From: Sinorhizobium shofinae
GTDB taxonomy: Bacteria > Pseudomonadota > Alphaproteobacteria > Rhizobiales > Rhizobiaceae
Reading direction: 5' to 3'
DNA length: 64,000 nt
Assembly: GCA_001704765.1 (NCBI GenBank)
Contig: MBFK01000010.1
Span: 62,001 to 126,000 of the forward strand
Shown: positions 53,142 to 63,065 of the stretch, one piece after another
Layout: every line of letters starts with the position of its first letter
How positions within the stretch are numbered: the stretch's first letter is position 1
Notes under the pieces: model-generated
What the model was told of the DNA's origin: nothing
Databases searched by the model: none
The model's input: the letters and a program-made list of their open reading frames with translations, nothing else
Made by a program: the position numbers and the translations under genes

Positions 53142-55046
53142 GTGCTCGGCCACAAGATGAAAATCGAGGCTCTCTTGGAACGCCGCCTGACCGCCATTCT
53201 CGCTGCCGATGTCGTAGGCTACAGCCGTCTGATGGGAACCGACGAGGCGGGTACGCTGGCCGAACTGAAACGGCATCGCCGCGAGTGCCTGGAGCCGAAG
53301 ATCGCCGAGCATAAGGGACGCATCGTCAAGCTGTCCGGCGATGGCATGCTCATCGAATTCTCGAGCGTCGTGAATGCGGTTGCCTGCGCGGCCGAGATCC
53401 AGCGCGGCATGCTCGTCCGCAACGAGGGCCTGCCGAGGAGCAGGCGCATCGAGCTCAGGATCGGCATCCATCTCGGCGATGTGATCGTCGAGGAAGGCGA
53501 CATCTTCGGCGACGGCGTCAACGTTGCGGCTCGGCTCGAGGGGCTCGCCGATCCCTCCGGCATTGCGGTATCCTCGTCGGTGCGCGACCAGGTCGGCTCG
53601 AGGCTGGATCTCGGCTTCGTCGACAAGGGCGAATATAGTCTGAAGAACATTGCGCCGAACATCCGCGTCTATACGGTTGCCCTTGGCGAGGCCGCCGCCC
53701 GGCAGCAGGAGACCCCGGGCCCGTCCCTCGAGGCCGGCTACGAGCTGTCGATCGGCGTCCTGCCCTTCACCAATATGAGCCACGATCCGGAGCAGGAATA
53801 TTTCTCCGACGGCATCACTGAGGACATCATTACCGACCTGTCGAAGATCTCGCGCCTGCACGTCGTCGCGCGCAACACCGTCTTCACCTACAAGGGCAGG
53901 GCGGTGAAGGTTAAGCAGATCGCCCAGGAACTCGGCGTCCGCTTCATTCTGGAGGGCAGCGTGCGCAAGGCGGGCGAACGCGTCCGCATCACCGGCCAGC
54001 TCATCGACGCGCAGACCGGAGGACATCTATGGGCCGATCGCTATGATCGCGATCTCACCGACATCTTCGCAATCCAGGATGAGATCACCCATGCGATCGT
54101 CGACCAGCTGAAGATCAAGCTGCTGCCGGAGGAGAAGAAGGCAATCGAGAGCGATCCGACCACCTCCGTCGAAGCCTATACTTACTATCTCCGGGGCCGG
54201 CAGTTCTCGCATACCTGGACCCGGTCCTATCTGCTGCTTGCGCGCCGGATGTTTCTGAAGGCTGTCGAACTCGATCCGAACTATGCCCGTGCCTATGCAG
54301 GCATAGCCGAATGCGAATGTGCGATCAGGGATTGGCACGAAAAGGAGTTTCCGCTGGAGAGCATTTTCGACATGAGTGCCAGGGCGCTGGCCCTTGATCC
54401 AAATCTGGCGGAAGCGCATGCCTCACGCGGGTTGGCATTGAATCACGACGGGCAAACGGAGGAGGCCGGCCGCGAGTTCCGCCAGGCGCTGGCGCTTGGT
54501 CCTTCGCTCTATGAAGCGAATCTATACTATGGTCGCTTCCTGTTTGCACAGGGTCGGTTTCAGGAAGCGGTCGGGTTCTTCGAGCGGGCGGCCGAGATCC
54601 GGCCGGATGACTATTTTTCGCCAATTCATTTGATGGGTTGCTATTTCTCGCTCGGAGTGGAAGCCGAGCGCCAGCGCTGGGCACGGATCGGCATCGAGCG
54701 GGCGAAAAGCGCGCTGGAGCGCCACCCGGAGAATGCCAGCCCGGCCCATCGCGGTGCATTGGCGCTCGCGCATATGGGGGAAGGGCAGCGCGCCAAGGAG
54801 TGGGTGGCTCGCGCGCTTGCGATCGATCCGGACGATGTGGTCGCACAGTACAATGCAGCCTGCGTCTATTCGTTGCTTGGTGAGAGCGAGCGCGCGCTGG
54901 ACCTGCTGGAGACCGTGGTCCCGCAGAGCTCCAGCTACCATCTCCTGTGGTTCAATCAGGACTCCGACCTGGACGCCATTCGCGATCATCCTCGCTTCCG
55001 CGCGCTCCTCGAAGCGATCAGCGACTGCAAGCCTGGGACGCGCTGA
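53142..55046 (+). CDS. Class III nucleotide cyclase with TolB-like and TPR domains
   Basis: A 634-residue cytoplasmic protein. The N-terminal class III adenylate/guanylate cyclase domain (about 14-185) has the metal-binding aspartates Asp23 in ILAADVVGYSRL and Asp67 in KLSGDGMLIEF, so it may be active. A TolB/FlgO-like domain (about 205-330, SIGVLPFTNMSHDPEQEYFSD in parts) and about six TPR-like repeats (about 365-615) follow. Rhizobial genomes carry many such cyclases. It begins at GTG 53142; ATG 53157 is possible. A RIME-type repeat follows the stop. Confidence 0.9.
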   Translation: MLGHKMKIEALLERRLTAILAADVVGYSRLMGTDEAGTLAELKRHRRECLEPKIAEHKGRIVKLSGDGMLIEFSSVVNAVACAAEIQRGMLVRNEGLPRSRRIELRIGIHLGDVIVEEGDIFGDGVNVAARLEGLADPSGIAVSSSVRDQVGSRLDLGFVDKGEYSLKNIAPNIRVYTVALGEAAARQQETPGPSLEAGYELSIGVLPFTNMSHDPEQEYFSDGITEDIITDLSKISRLHVVARNTVFTYKGRAVKVKQIAQELGVRFILEGSVRKAGERVRITGQLIDAQTGGHLWADRYDRDLTDIFAIQDEITHAIVDQLKIKLLPEEKKAIESDPTTSVEAYTYYLRGRQFSHTWTRSYLLLARRMFLKAVELDPNYARAYAGIAECECAIRDWHEKEFPLESIFDMSARALALDPNLAEAHASRGLALNHDGQTEEAGREFRQALALGPSLYEANLYYGRFLFAQGRFQEAVGFFERAAEIRPDDYFSPIHLMGCYFSLGVEAERQRWARIGIERAKSALERHPENASPAHRGALALAHMGEGQRAKEWVARALAIDPDDVVAQYNAACVYSLLGESERALDLLETVVPQSSSYHLLWFNQDSDLDAIRDHPRFRALLEAISDCKPGTR

Positions 55047-55057
55047 TGCCAACTGGC

Positions 55058-55155
55058 CTACAGCGCCGCGCGCCTTATCAGACGCGCAAAGGTCGCTGTC
55101 GCACTTTGAATTGCTGCATGTTTCCTTGGTTACGATTTAAGGAAAGATGCAGTAG
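55058..55155. repeat. RIME-type mosaic repeat (two palindromes)
   Basis: Two palindromes in a row between two converging genes: CTACAGCG / CGCTGTCG with nested GCGCGC / GACGCGC (55058-55101), and CTGCATGTTTCCTT / AAGGAAAGATGCAG (55114-55152), separated by CACTTTGAATTG. The half copy at 9566-9609 matches the first palindrome. The layout fits the Rhizobium-specific intergenic mosaic element RIME1, as I know it; strong RNA hairpins may end transcription from both sides. Confidence 0.75.
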
Positions 55156-55159
55156 AGCC

Positions 55160-56077
55160 TCAGATCTCGATCTCTCCGCGCATCGCCGTCACGCAGTCGC
55201 CCGAGACGCTGACCTCGCGGACTGTTCCGTCCTCCTTGCTGACGACGACAGTTATGATGCTGCGGCGGCCCATTTCCACGCCCTGCTCGATCGCAATCTC
55301 GATTTCGGCATCGGCCTGTGGAAGAAGCGAAACGAGGTAGGCGCCGAGTGCCGCCGAGGCGCTGCCCGTCGCCGGGTCCTCGATGACATTGTCCAGCGGC
55401 GCGAACATGCGCGCCCTGATCTGCCAGGGGCGCTCGCGCGTGCGGGCATAAAGAAACAGGCTGAAACTGTCCTCGGCGAGCGGATAACGGGTGTTCGCAT
55501 CGTGGAAGGCACTGACGTTCGGCCGTGCCCGTGAAAGGGTATCGAGGTCCGTGAGCTCGGCAACCGCAAAGGGGAGGCCGACGGAAAGGCCCACTGGCGG
55601 GTGGCTCAAATCGCTCAGCGCTTCGGACCCAAGCGAGGCGCAGGCGGCAATCGTCGCGGCGTCGATCGCGGGGCCGACGGCAAGCGGCCGGGGAGCGACG
55701 ATGCGCGCTCCGGTGAGAATGCCGTTCTCGCTCAGAAGGGTGACCTCGACCAGTCCCGCCTTTTCTTCGAAACGCAGCTTGTTGCCTGGCTTCCTGCCGA
55801 AGATCTCCTTCTGCCCCCCGAGCACGAAGGCGGTGCCGACATTCGGGTGTCCGGCGAAGGGCACTTCGGCCGTCGGCGTGAAAATGCGCACGCGGGCGGT
55901 GTTCGCCGGATCGTCGGGCGGAAGGACGAAGGTGACTTCGGAATAGCCGAATTCTGCGGCAATCGCCTGCATCTGGTCGTCGCTCAAGTCCCGTGCGTCG
56001 GGAATGACGGCAAGCTGGTTTCCCGCAAAGCGCTCGGCGGTGAAGACGTCGACGGTGACGAAGAGGACGGTGTTCAT
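55160..56077 (-). CDS. PhzF family isomerase/epimerase-like protein
   Basis: A 305-residue protein of the PhzF fold (diaminopimelate epimerase-like). Motifs: DVFTAERFAGNQLAVIPDA at the N-terminus, Glu47 in AEFGYSEVTFV as the general base, GHPNVGTAFVL, and IEDPATGSASAALGAYLV in the C-terminal half. It is not part of a phenazine cluster; its substrate is unknown. ATG 56077. It is convergent with the cyclase gene, across the RIME repeat. Confidence 0.9.
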   Translation of the reverse strand: MNTVLFVTVDVFTAERFAGNQLAVIPDARDLSDDQMQAIAAEFGYSEVTFVLPPDDPANTARVRIFTPTAEVPFAGHPNVGTAFVLGGQKEIFGRKPGNKLRFEEKAGLVEVTLLSENGILTGARIVAPRPLAVGPAIDAATIAACASLGSEALSDLSHPPVGLSVGLPFAVAELTDLDTLSRARPNVSAFHDANTRYPLAEDSFSLFLYARTRERPWQIRARMFAPLDNVIEDPATGSASAALGAYLVSLLPQADAEIEIAIEQGVEMGRRSIITVVVSKEDGTVREVSVSGDCVTAMRGEIEI

Positions 56078-56183
56078 CAGGGCTCCGGATTTGGTCGGCG
56101 ATGCCGAGATGTAGAGCTATTGCGGAAGTCGCCGAAACAGCAAACTTGTCTCCCTGACAATTGAAAACCGCTCCTTGAATTCA

Positions 56184-56215
56184 AAGGCCCGGCGACATCG
56201 CTGCCGCCGGGCCTT
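56184..56215 (-). terminator. fbaB terminator
   Basis: Perfect 11-bp stem AAGGCCCGGCG / CGCCGGGCCTT with a 10-nt loop; on the minus strand it ends in TTTG. It is 30 nt after the aldolase stop. Confidence 0.75.
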
Positions 56216-56244
56216 CTCCTCTCTCCCCTCTAAACGGACGCCGT

Positions 56245-57270
56245 TCAGGCGGCTTTTTCGAGATCCTTCTTCCAGCTGCCCTTGGCGGCGAGGCTGCACA
56301 TCTTGGCGCGATGGGTGAAGGCGCGCTGGCCGGCGGCGACATTCTCCGGCTTGCCGTTCCAGGCATTGAGCGCCTCCTGCTGCAGGGCGCGGCCATAGGA
56401 GAAGGTCAGCTTCCAGGGCAGGTCGTGCGCCGTGTTCATGGCGGACAGATGCGCGGTCGCTTCTTCCGTGGACTGGCCGCCGGACAGGAAGGCGATGCCT
56501 GGGACGGCGGCCGGCACGGTGCGCTTCAGCACCTTGATGGTGCGCTCTGCAACCTCTTCGACCGAAGCCTTGCGGGCCTTCTTGCCGTCGATCACCATGC
56601 TCGGCTTAAGGATCATGCCCTCGAGTTTCACACGCAGGTCTCCGAGTTCCTCGAAGACCGTGCGCAGCACCCATTCGGTGACTTCTTCGGACCGATCGAT
56701 CGAATGGTCGCCCGGAGCGCCGTCCATCAGCACCTCCGGCTCGACGATCGGGACGATCTTGGCTTCCTGGCAGAGCGTCGCATAGCGGGCGAGCGCATGG
56801 GCATTGGCCTTGATCGCGCCGAAGCTCGGCAGGGCGTCGGAGATGGCGATGACGCCGCGCCACTTGGCGAAGCGGGCACCAGCTTCGTAGTACTTGGCGA
56901 GGCGGGCAGCGAGGCCGTCGAGGCCCTCGGTGATCGTCTCATTGGGGAAATGGGGCAGCGGCTTGGCGCCGGTGTCGACCTTGATGCCGGGGATCGAGCC
57001 GGCGTTCTTGATGATGTCGACGAGCGGCGTGCCGTCGGCCGCTTTCTGGAACAGGGTTTCCTCGTAAAGAATGACGCCGGAGATATAGTCGCGCATCGCT
57101 TCTTCCGAGCGCAGCAGCATCTCGCGATAGTCGCGGCGCGAGTTCTCGGTGGACTCCAGTCCAATGCTGTCGAAGCGCTTCTTGATCGTTGCGGTCGACT
57201 CGTCGGCAGCGAGCAGGCCCCGGCCGTTGGCGACCATGGCAACCGCAATATCTTCCAGTCTTTCGCTCAT
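56245..57270 (-). CDS. fbaB: Class I fructose-bisphosphate aldolase
   Basis: Schiff-base aldolase splitting fructose-1,6-bisphosphate to triose phosphates. The 341-residue protein starts SERLEDIAVAMVANGRGLLAA in parts, then has DESTATIKKRFDSIGLESTE, GVILYEETLFQ, VPIVEPEVLMDG and FLSGGQSTEEATAHL. Class I type is unusual in bacteria but common in rhizobia. ATG 57270 follows GGAGAAAAAG. It is in the same direction as pgk, separated by 242 bp with a hairpin. Confidence 0.94.
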   Translation of the reverse strand: MSERLEDIAVAMVANGRGLLAADESTATIKKRFDSIGLESTENSRRDYREMLLRSEEAMRDYISGVILYEETLFQKAADGTPLVDIIKNAGSIPGIKVDTGAKPLPHFPNETITEGLDGLAARLAKYYEAGARFAKWRGVIAISDALPSFGAIKANAHALARYATLCQEAKIVPIVEPEVLMDGAPGDHSIDRSEEVTEWVLRTVFEELGDLRVKLEGMILKPSMVIDGKKARKASVEEVAERTIKVLKRTVPAAVPGIAFLSGGQSTEEATAHLSAMNTAHDLPWKLTFSYGRALQQEALNAWNGKPENVAAGQRAFTHRAKMCSLAAKGSWKKDLEKAA

Positions 57271-57466
57271 CTTTTTCTCCTACACACAGCGCCGATCCCA
57301 GCGGAACAGCGCATGAAACAGTCTCGGTCTGAAGGCACGAAAAGCGTTTTTCGCGCCGCCGAACGAAGGCGCGATAACAGAAGATACTGTGCGGGAAAAT
57401 GGCAGTAAAACGAGCTAAAACGATTTAAATAATTTTAATCGTTTGAAATATCATAATTATTTTCGC

Positions 57467-57504
57467 GCGCCGACCCGGGCCTATCCGTTTGCCCGGGTCG
57501 GTGC
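57467..57504 (-). terminator. pgk terminator hairpin
   Basis: Long stem GCGCCGACCCGGGC / GCCCGGGTCGGTGC with a 10-nt loop, just after the pgk stop. AT-rich sequence without a clear T-run follows, which probably holds the fbaB promoter. Confidence 0.55.
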
Positions 57505-57512
57505 GCGTGCGG

Positions 57513-58712
57513 TTACTTCTGTTGGTGAAGGATATCGACGCCCGGCAGCGGCTTGCCCTCCATCCATTCGAGGAAGGCACCGCCGGCGGTCGAAACATAG
57601 GTGAAATCGTCGGCGACCTCGGCGTGGTTGAGGGCGGCAACCGTGTCGCCGCCTCCGGCGACCGAGACAAGCGAGCCTTGGCGGGTGCGGGCGGCCGCGT
57701 GCTTGGCGGCAGCCACCGTCGCCTTGTCGAAGGGCGCGATCTCGAAGGCGCCGAGCGGACCGTTCCAGACGAGCGTTTCGGCACGCGAGATCCAGTCGTT
57801 GATAGCATCGACCGACTTCGGGCCGACATCGAGCACCATCGCGTCGGTCGGGATCGCCGTGATGTCGACGACCTCGTTGTCCGCGCCCGCCTTGAACTCG
57901 CGCGCGACGACGCCGTCTTCCGGAAGCACGATGGCGCATCCGGCGGCGGCCGCCGCGGCGACGATCGACTTTGCCGTCTCGGCGAGATCGTGCTCGCAGA
58001 GCGACTTGCCAACGTCGATGCCTTGCGCGGCCAGGAAGGTGTTGGCCATGCCACCGCCGATGACGAGGGCGTCGACCTTTTTCACGAGGTTTTGCAAGAG
58101 GTCGATCTTGGTCGACACCTTGGCGCCGCCGACGATCGCGACGACCGGCCGCTTCGGATTGCCGAGGCCTTTTTCGAGTGCCTCGAGTTCGGCCTGCATG
58201 GTGCGGCCGGCATAGGCGGGCAGATGGTGCGCCAGGCCCTCGGTCGAGGCATGGGCGCGATGGGCGGCGGAGAAGGCGTCGTTGACATAGATGTCGCCGT
58301 TGGCGGCGAGTGCTGCGACGAAGGCCGGATCGTTCTTTTCCTCGCCCTTGTGGAAGCGGGTGTTTTCGAGCAGCAAGACGTCGCCGTCATTCATTTCGGC
58401 AATCGCGTTGGCGGCCTTGTCGCCGATGCAGTCGGCGGCGGAGTGAACGCGCTGGTCGAGGATTTCCTCGACGGCGGGGGCGATCGCCTTCAGTGACATG
58501 TCGGCGACCGGTTCGCCCTTCGGACGGCCGAAATGGGCAAGCAGGATGACCTTGCCACCCTTTTCGGAGAGTTCGCGGATGGTCGGCGCCACGCGCTCGA
58601 TGCGGGTGGTGTCAGTCACCTGACCGTCCTTGACCGGCACGTTGAGATCGACGCGCACCAGCACGCGTTTTCCGGCAATGTCGGTCAGATCGTCAAGGGT
58701 CTTGAAAGTCAT
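57513..58712 (-). CDS. pgk: Phosphoglycerate kinase
   Basis: ATP-forming step of glycolysis, from 1,3-bisphosphoglycerate. The 399-residue protein has the N-terminal [19 protein letters not shown], then [10 protein letters not shown] and [18 protein letters not shown], and the C-terminal nucleotide-binding [12 protein letters not shown]. Its ATG overlaps the stop codon of the upstream glycolipid-binding-family gene by one base (TGATG), so it is translationally coupled. It is the third gene of gap-(58712)-pgk on the minus strand. Confidence 0.96.
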   Translation of the reverse strand: MTFKTLDDLTDIAGKRVLVRVDLNVPVKDGQVTDTTRIERVAPTIRELSEKGGKVILLAHFGRPKGEPVADMSLKAIAPAVEEILDQRVHSAADCIGDKAANAIAEMNDGDVLLLENTRFHKGEEKNDPAFVAALAANGDIYVNDAFSAAHRAHASTEGLAHHLPAYAGRTMQAELEALEKGLGNPKRPVVAIVGGAKVSTKIDLLQNLVKKVDALVIGGGMANTFLAAQGIDVGKSLCEHDLAETAKSIVAAAAAAGCAIVLPEDGVVAREFKAGADNEVVDITAIPTDAMVLDVGPKSVDAINDWISRAETLVWNGPLGAFEIAPFDKATVAAAKHAAARTRQGSLVSVAGGGDTVAALNHAEVADDFTYVSTAGGAFLEWMEGKPLPGVDILHQQK

Positions 58713-59302
58713 CAGATAGTCTCCAGTGATAGTCTCTGAAAAAGGGTGGGATAGTCGATGACGAGGCCGTCCTCATCCACCGGCAGGTCGGCGGTGAAGC
58801 TTCGGTCATCCGCCTCGTAACGATAGAGCCTGCCATCCTCGAGGCAGGTGTAGTGCTGGCCGTCGACCGCTGGTTCAAAACTGTCGAAGGGCACGTAGAG
58901 CATCTTCAACCTCGCCGTGCCGGATTGCCGGACGAGGCCGAGGCGACGGATCGGCAGGGTATTGGTGAAAGGCGTACCGGCAAGGTCGATGTCGATGCAG
59001 CTATCGAACTGGGGCAGGGGCGTGCCATCAGGCGTGCGCCAATGTCCCCGGCCATCGGAGCGAAGGTCCACGGTCCGGCCGTCGGTTGTCTTGATGCTGA
59101 AGGAGATGACGCGCCAACCGGCATCGCAGTCGATGCGGTAGGAAACGCCGTAGGGCGACCCGTTGCGGTCGCCGATCAAGACGCTTTCGGCGCGGATCAC
59201 CGCGCCGTCAGCTTCGTTCACAGGTTGGATCGTCAAATGCTCGAGCCCCTCCCCCTCGAGCGGACGCCAGCGCACCGTCGTTGAGGAAAGGGCCCGGAAC
59301 AT
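58712..59302 (-). CDS. Putative glycolipid-binding-domain protein between gap and pgk
   Basis: A 196-residue cytoplasmic protein of the family annotated as putative glycolipid-binding (PF06475). Segments: [20 protein letters not shown] at the start, [31 protein letters not shown] and [20 protein letters not shown] in parts. Real function is unknown; the family name rests on a distant similarity. ATG 59302 was chosen, 5 nt after the gap stop. The stop overlaps the pgk ATG, so it is translated together with glycolytic genes and its product may be needed in step with them. Confidence 0.82.
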   Translation of the reverse strand: MFRALSSTTVRWRPLEGEGLEHLTIQPVNEADGAVIRAESVLIGDRNGSPYGVSYRIDCDAGWRVISFSIKTTDGRTVDLRSDGRGHWRTPDGTPLPQFDSCIDIDLAGTPFTNTLPIRRLGLVRQSGTARLKMLYVPFDSFEPAVDGQHYTCLEDGRLYRYEADDRSFTADLPVDEDGLVIDYPTLFQRLSLETI

Positions 59303-59307
59303 CGGAC

Positions 59308-60318
59308 TTAGAGGAGCTTGCCGAGGGCGACCGCCGTATCGGACATGCGGTTCGAGAAGCCCCATTCGTTGTCGTACCAGGTAAGGATCGACACGAACTT
59401 GCCTTCCATCACCTTGGTCTGATCCATGTGGAAGACCGAGGAATGCGGATCATGGTTGAAGTCGATCGAGACGTTCGGAGCGAGCGTGTAGCCGAGGATG
59501 CCCTTCAGCGGACCATCGGCTGCTGCCTTGATCGCCGCGTTGATCTCTTCCTTGGTCGTGTCGCGCTTGGCGACGAACTTGAGGTCGACGACCGAGACGT
59601 TCGGGGTCGGCACGCGCATGGCGAAGCCGTCGAGCTTGCCCTTGAGTTCCGGCAGCACGAGGCCAACGGCCTTGGCCGCACCGGTCGAGGTCGGGATCAT
59701 CGACAGCGCCGCGGCGCGAGCGCGGTAGAGATCCTTGTGCATCTGGTCGAGCGACGGCTGGTCGTTCGTGTAGGAGTGGATCGTCGTCATCATGCCGTGA
59801 TCGATGCCGATGGCGTCGTTCAGCACCTTGGCGACCGGTGCAAGGCAGTTGGTCGTGCAGGATGCGTTGGAGATGACCAGGTGATCCTTCGTCAGCTTGT
59901 CATGGTTGACGCCGTAGACGACGGTCAGGTCGGCGCCGTCGGCCGGTGCCGACACGATGACGCGCTTGGCGCCGGCTTCGAGATGGGCAGCCGCCTTGTC
60001 GCGCGCGGTAAAGATGCCGGTGCATTCCATCGCAATATCAACGCCGAGGTCCTTGTGCGGAAGCTCAGCCGGATTGCGGACCGCTGTCACCTTGATCGGC
60101 TTGCCGTTGTTGATGACGATCGTTTCACCTTCGACCTTCACGTCGGCCGGGAAGCGGCCGTGGATGGAGTCGAAGCGCAACAGGTGGGCGTTGGTCTCGA
60201 CCGGGCCAAGGTCGTTGATCGCGACGACTTCGATATCCGTGCGGCCGGATTCGACGATGGCGCGAAGCACGTTGCGGCCGATGCGGCCGAAACCATTGAT
60301 GGCGACTTTCACTGTCAT
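59308..60318 (-). CDS. gap: Glyceraldehyde-3-phosphate dehydrogenase
   Basis: NAD-dependent conversion of glyceraldehyde-3-phosphate to 1,3-bisphosphoglycerate. The 336-residue protein begins [20 protein letters not shown] and has the active-site Cys154 in [17 protein letters not shown], followed by HSYTNDQ. ATG 60318 fits the family; the longer frame is not used. It is preceded by tkt (71 bp) with a hairpin in between and followed by the glycolipid-binding-family gene and pgk. Confidence 0.96.
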   Translation of the reverse strand: MTVKVAINGFGRIGRNVLRAIVESGRTDIEVVAINDLGPVETNAHLLRFDSIHGRFPADVKVEGETIVINNGKPIKVTAVRNPAELPHKDLGVDIAMECTGIFTARDKAAAHLEAGAKRVIVSAPADGADLTVVYGVNHDKLTKDHLVISNASCTTNCLAPVAKVLNDAIGIDHGMMTTIHSYTNDQPSLDQMHKDLYRARAAALSMIPTSTGAAKAVGLVLPELKGKLDGFAMRVPTPNVSVVDLKFVAKRDTTKEEINAAIKAAADGPLKGILGYTLAPNVSIDFNHDPHSSVFHMDQTKVMEGKFVSILTWYDNEWGFSNRMSDTAVALGKLL

Positions 60319-60357
60319 GTTGGGTCTCTCCCTATCAGGATGGCGTGGGTAACGAAT

Positions 60358-60382
60358 GGAGGGCGCCACAGGGGCGCCCTCC
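60358..60382 (-). other. Hairpin between tkt and gap
   Basis: Perfect 10-bp inverted repeat GGAGGGCGCC / GGCGCCCTCC with a short loop, directly between the tkt stop and the gap start. No T-run follows, so it is likely a transcript-processing or stability element rather than a terminator. Confidence 0.5.
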
Positions 60383-60389
60383 GGCTTGA

Positions 60390-62366
60390 TCAGGACAGCT
60401 TGGCTTCCGCGGCCGCGACAACCGCTTCCGGCGTAATGCCGAAGTGCTTGTAGAGATCCTTATAGGGACCGGAAGCGCCGAAGCTCGACATGCCGACGAA
60501 GACGCCGTCACTGCCGATAATATGATCCCAGCCCTGGCGGACGCCGGCTTCGATCGCGATCTTGACCGGCGAATTGCCGATGATCGCCTGCTGATAATCG
60601 TCGCTCTGCTCGGAAAAGAGCTCGATGCAGGGCACGGATACGACGCGCGTCGAAATGCCCTTGGCGGTGAGCGCCTGGCTCGCCTTGGCGGCGATCTCGA
60701 TTTCCGAGCCGGTGGCGAAGATCGTCACCTTCGCGTCGCTCGCGGGGATCAGGTCATAGGCGCCGCGGCCGCAGAGGTTTTCTTCCTTGTATTCGGTGCG
60801 CACCGCCATCAGGTTCTGACGCGTCAGCGCGATGGCGGACGGGCGCTTGCGGCTTTCGAGGGCGAGCTGCCAGCATTCCGCCGTTTCCGTCGCGTCCGCC
60901 GGGCGGAACACCAGCAGGTTCGGGATGGCGCGCAGCGAGGCCAGATGCTCGACCGGCTGGTGCGTCGGGCCATCCTCGCCGAGGCCGATGGAATCGTGGG
61001 TCAAGACATGGATGACGCGGATGCCCATCAGTGCGGCGAGGCGGATCGACGGACGGCAATAGTCCGAGAAGATCAGGAAGCCGCCGGAATAGGGGATCAA
61101 ACCGCCATGCAGCGCCACGCCGTTCATGGCGGCGGCCATGCCGTGCTCGCGCACGCCGTAGTGGACGTAGCGGCCGGAGAAGTTGTCCGGCGTGATCGAA
61201 TGGGTCTGGCTCGTCTTTGTGTTGTTGGAGCCGGTTAGGTCGGCCGAGCCGCCGATCGTCTCGTTGAGCACACCGTTGATGACTTCCAGCGCATCCTCGG
61301 AAGCCTTGCGGGTGGCCGGCGACGGCTTGGTTTCCGCGAGCTTCTGCTTGTAGGCGCTGATCGCCGGGGCAAGGCCCGCTTCGAGCTCGCCGGAGAAGCG
61401 GCGGACGAACTCAGTCTTCGTCTCGGCGGCTTCGAGCCGCGCTTCCCATGCCTTGCGCGTCTCGACCGAACGCTCGCCGGCGCGGCGCCAGGCGTCGAGC
61501 ACGTCCGCGGGGACGGCGAAGGCTTCGGCTTCCCAGCCGAGCGCCTTGCGAGTGGCGGCGACTTCCTCGGCGCCGAGTGGCGAGCCGTGCACCTTGTGGG
61601 TGCCGGCCTTGTTCGGGGCGCCGAAGCCGATGACGGTCTTGCAGGCGATCATCGTCGGCTTGTCGGACTTCCGCGCTTCCTCGATCGCGGCGGCGATCGC
61701 TTCCGGATCATGGCCGTCGACGGCGATCGTGTGCCACTTGGAGGCGCGGAAGCGGGCGTGCTGGTCGGTCGAGTCGGCGATCGAGATCGGCCCGTCGATG
61801 GAGATGTTGTTGTCGTCCCAGAAGACGATGAGCTTGTTGAGCTTCAAATGGCCGGCAAGCGCGATCGCCTCCTGGCTGATGCCTTCCATCAGGCAGCCGT
61901 CGCCGGCGATCACATAGGTGTAGTGCTCGATGAGGTCGCTGCCGAACTCGTCGCGAAGCTTGCGCTCGGCGAGCGCCATGCCGACGGCATTGGCAATTCC
62001 CTGTCCGAGCGGCCCGGTCGTCGTCTCGATGCCGGCGGCATGGCCGTATTCCGGATGACCTGCCGTCCGCGAGCCGAGCTGGCGGAAATTCTTGATCTCG
62101 TCGATGGTGATGTCTTCGTAGCCGGTGAGATAGAGCAGCGAATAGAGCAGCATCGAGCCGTGGCCGGCCGACAGGACGAAGCGGTCGCGGTTCGGCCAGG
62201 CGGGGTTCTTCGGGTCGAAGCTCAGGTAGCGGGTGAAGAGAACCGTTGCTATGTCGGCCGCCCCCATCGGGAGACCAGGGTGGCCGGAATTTGCCTTCTC
62301 GACGGCGTCCATGGAGAGGAAACGGATTGCATTCGCCATCCGGTCGTGTTTTTCGCGAGAGATCAT
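60390..62366 (-). CDS. tkt: Transketolase
   Basis: Thiamine-diphosphate enzyme of the pentose phosphate pathway, moving two-carbon units between sugar phosphates. The 658-residue protein has the N-terminal [19 protein letters not shown], the thiamine-binding [18 protein letters not shown] and [10 protein letters not shown], and the C-terminal [22 protein letters not shown] 62366. It heads the tkt-gap-(PF06475)-pgk group on the minus strand and diverges from the DUF4164-zapA operon. Confidence 0.96.
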   Translation of the reverse strand: MISREKHDRMANAIRFLSMDAVEKANSGHPGLPMGAADIATVLFTRYLSFDPKNPAWPNRDRFVLSAGHGSMLLYSLLYLTGYEDITIDEIKNFRQLGSRTAGHPEYGHAAGIETTTGPLGQGIANAVGMALAERKLRDEFGSDLIEHYTYVIAGDGCLMEGISQEAIALAGHLKLNKLIVFWDDNNISIDGPISIADSTDQHARFRASKWHTIAVDGHDPEAIAAAIEEARKSDKPTMIACKTVIGFGAPNKAGTHKVHGSPLGAEEVAATRKALGWEAEAFAVPADVLDAWRRAGERSVETRKAWEARLEAAETKTEFVRRFSGELEAGLAPAISAYKQKLAETKPSPATRKASEDALEVINGVLNETIGGSADLTGSNNTKTSQTHSITPDNFSGRYVHYGVREHGMAAAMNGVALHGGLIPYSGGFLIFSDYCRPSIRLAALMGIRVIHVLTHDSIGLGEDGPTHQPVEHLASLRAIPNLLVFRPADATETAECWQLALESRKRPSAIALTRQNLMAVRTEYKEENLCGRGAYDLIPASDAKVTIFATGSEIEIAAKASQALTAKGISTRVVSVPCIELFSEQSDDYQQAIIGNSPVKIAIEAGVRQGWDHIIGSDGVFVGMSSFGASGPYKDLYKHFGITPEAVVAAAEAKLS

Positions 62367-62783
62367 GACTGTTCCGTTTGCGTTCGGTGGTCAGGGGACG
62401 GTCTCTATCCTCCAAAGACCGTATGAGAAGCGGCCGAACACATAGCAGGTGCGCCGCCCGAGTCAACAAATACAGGCCTTCCGCCGCCCGTGGCGGCGAC
62501 CTTTTTGCGATCTTGCCTGGGTCGCGGGATCGCGCCGCAAGCATATCATCCGCAGATAAAATCGGCGATCCACAGCTTGCAGGGTGCAATTGGTGAAGGC
62601 GCCATTGTTGAGACTTATGTAATGGGTTTAAAAAGGGCGATCCGAGGTGGCCGGAACTCTGGTCGATTCGGAGCGCGGAGCGAGACGTGAGGCGTTATAC
62701 GTGGATCGGCTCTGCCACCTTGTTTAGGGCAATGAGAAGGCGTTCGACCCTTCTCATCCCCCTCTGGAGAGGTTTCGAAAGAG
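62367..62783. other. Divergent promoter region tkt / DUF4164-zapA
   Basis: 417 bp without a gene. It should hold the tkt promoter (left) and the promoter and leader of the zapA operon (right). The only structure that stands out is an inverted repeat ATGAGAAGG (62732-62740) / CCTTCTCAT (62749-62757) with an 8-nt loop, in the leader 27 nt before the DUF4164 start. No T-run follows. Confidence 0.5.
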
Positions 62784-63053
62784 ATGCCTGCAAAGACGGT
62801 CAATGCGGCGATCGAGGAATTGCGAAACGCGGTTCAGTCTCTTGACATCGCAATCGATGGCCGCTTCGACAAGGAAAAGGACGCGAGCGAGTTCGAGGGC
62901 GAAGTGCGCCGGGTCAATACGGACCGGTCGCGGCTGGCGCAGGAACTCGACCAATCGCAGTTCCGGGCCAATCGACTGGAAGAGGTCAATCGCGAGGTTT
63001 CCCGTCGTCTGGTGACGGCGATGGAGACCATTCGGGCAGTGCTGGATCGCTGA
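62784..63053 (+). CDS. DUF4164 coiled-coil protein
   Basis: An 89-residue, almost fully helical protein (NAAIEELRNAVQSLDIAID, then an acidic heptad-patterned region ending ETIRAVLDR) of the DUF4164 family. It is found upstream of zapA in rhizobia. Function is unknown; gene order suggests it works with ZapA or the division ring. ATG 62784 follows GGAGAGG. zapA starts 12 nt after its stop, so they are co-transcribed. Confidence 0.85.
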   Translation: MPAKTVNAAIEELRNAVQSLDIAIDGRFDKEKDASEFEGEVRRVNTDRSRLAQELDQSQFRANRLEEVNREVSRRLVTAMETIRAVLDR

Positions 63054-63065
63054 GGTTCTTGAAGC

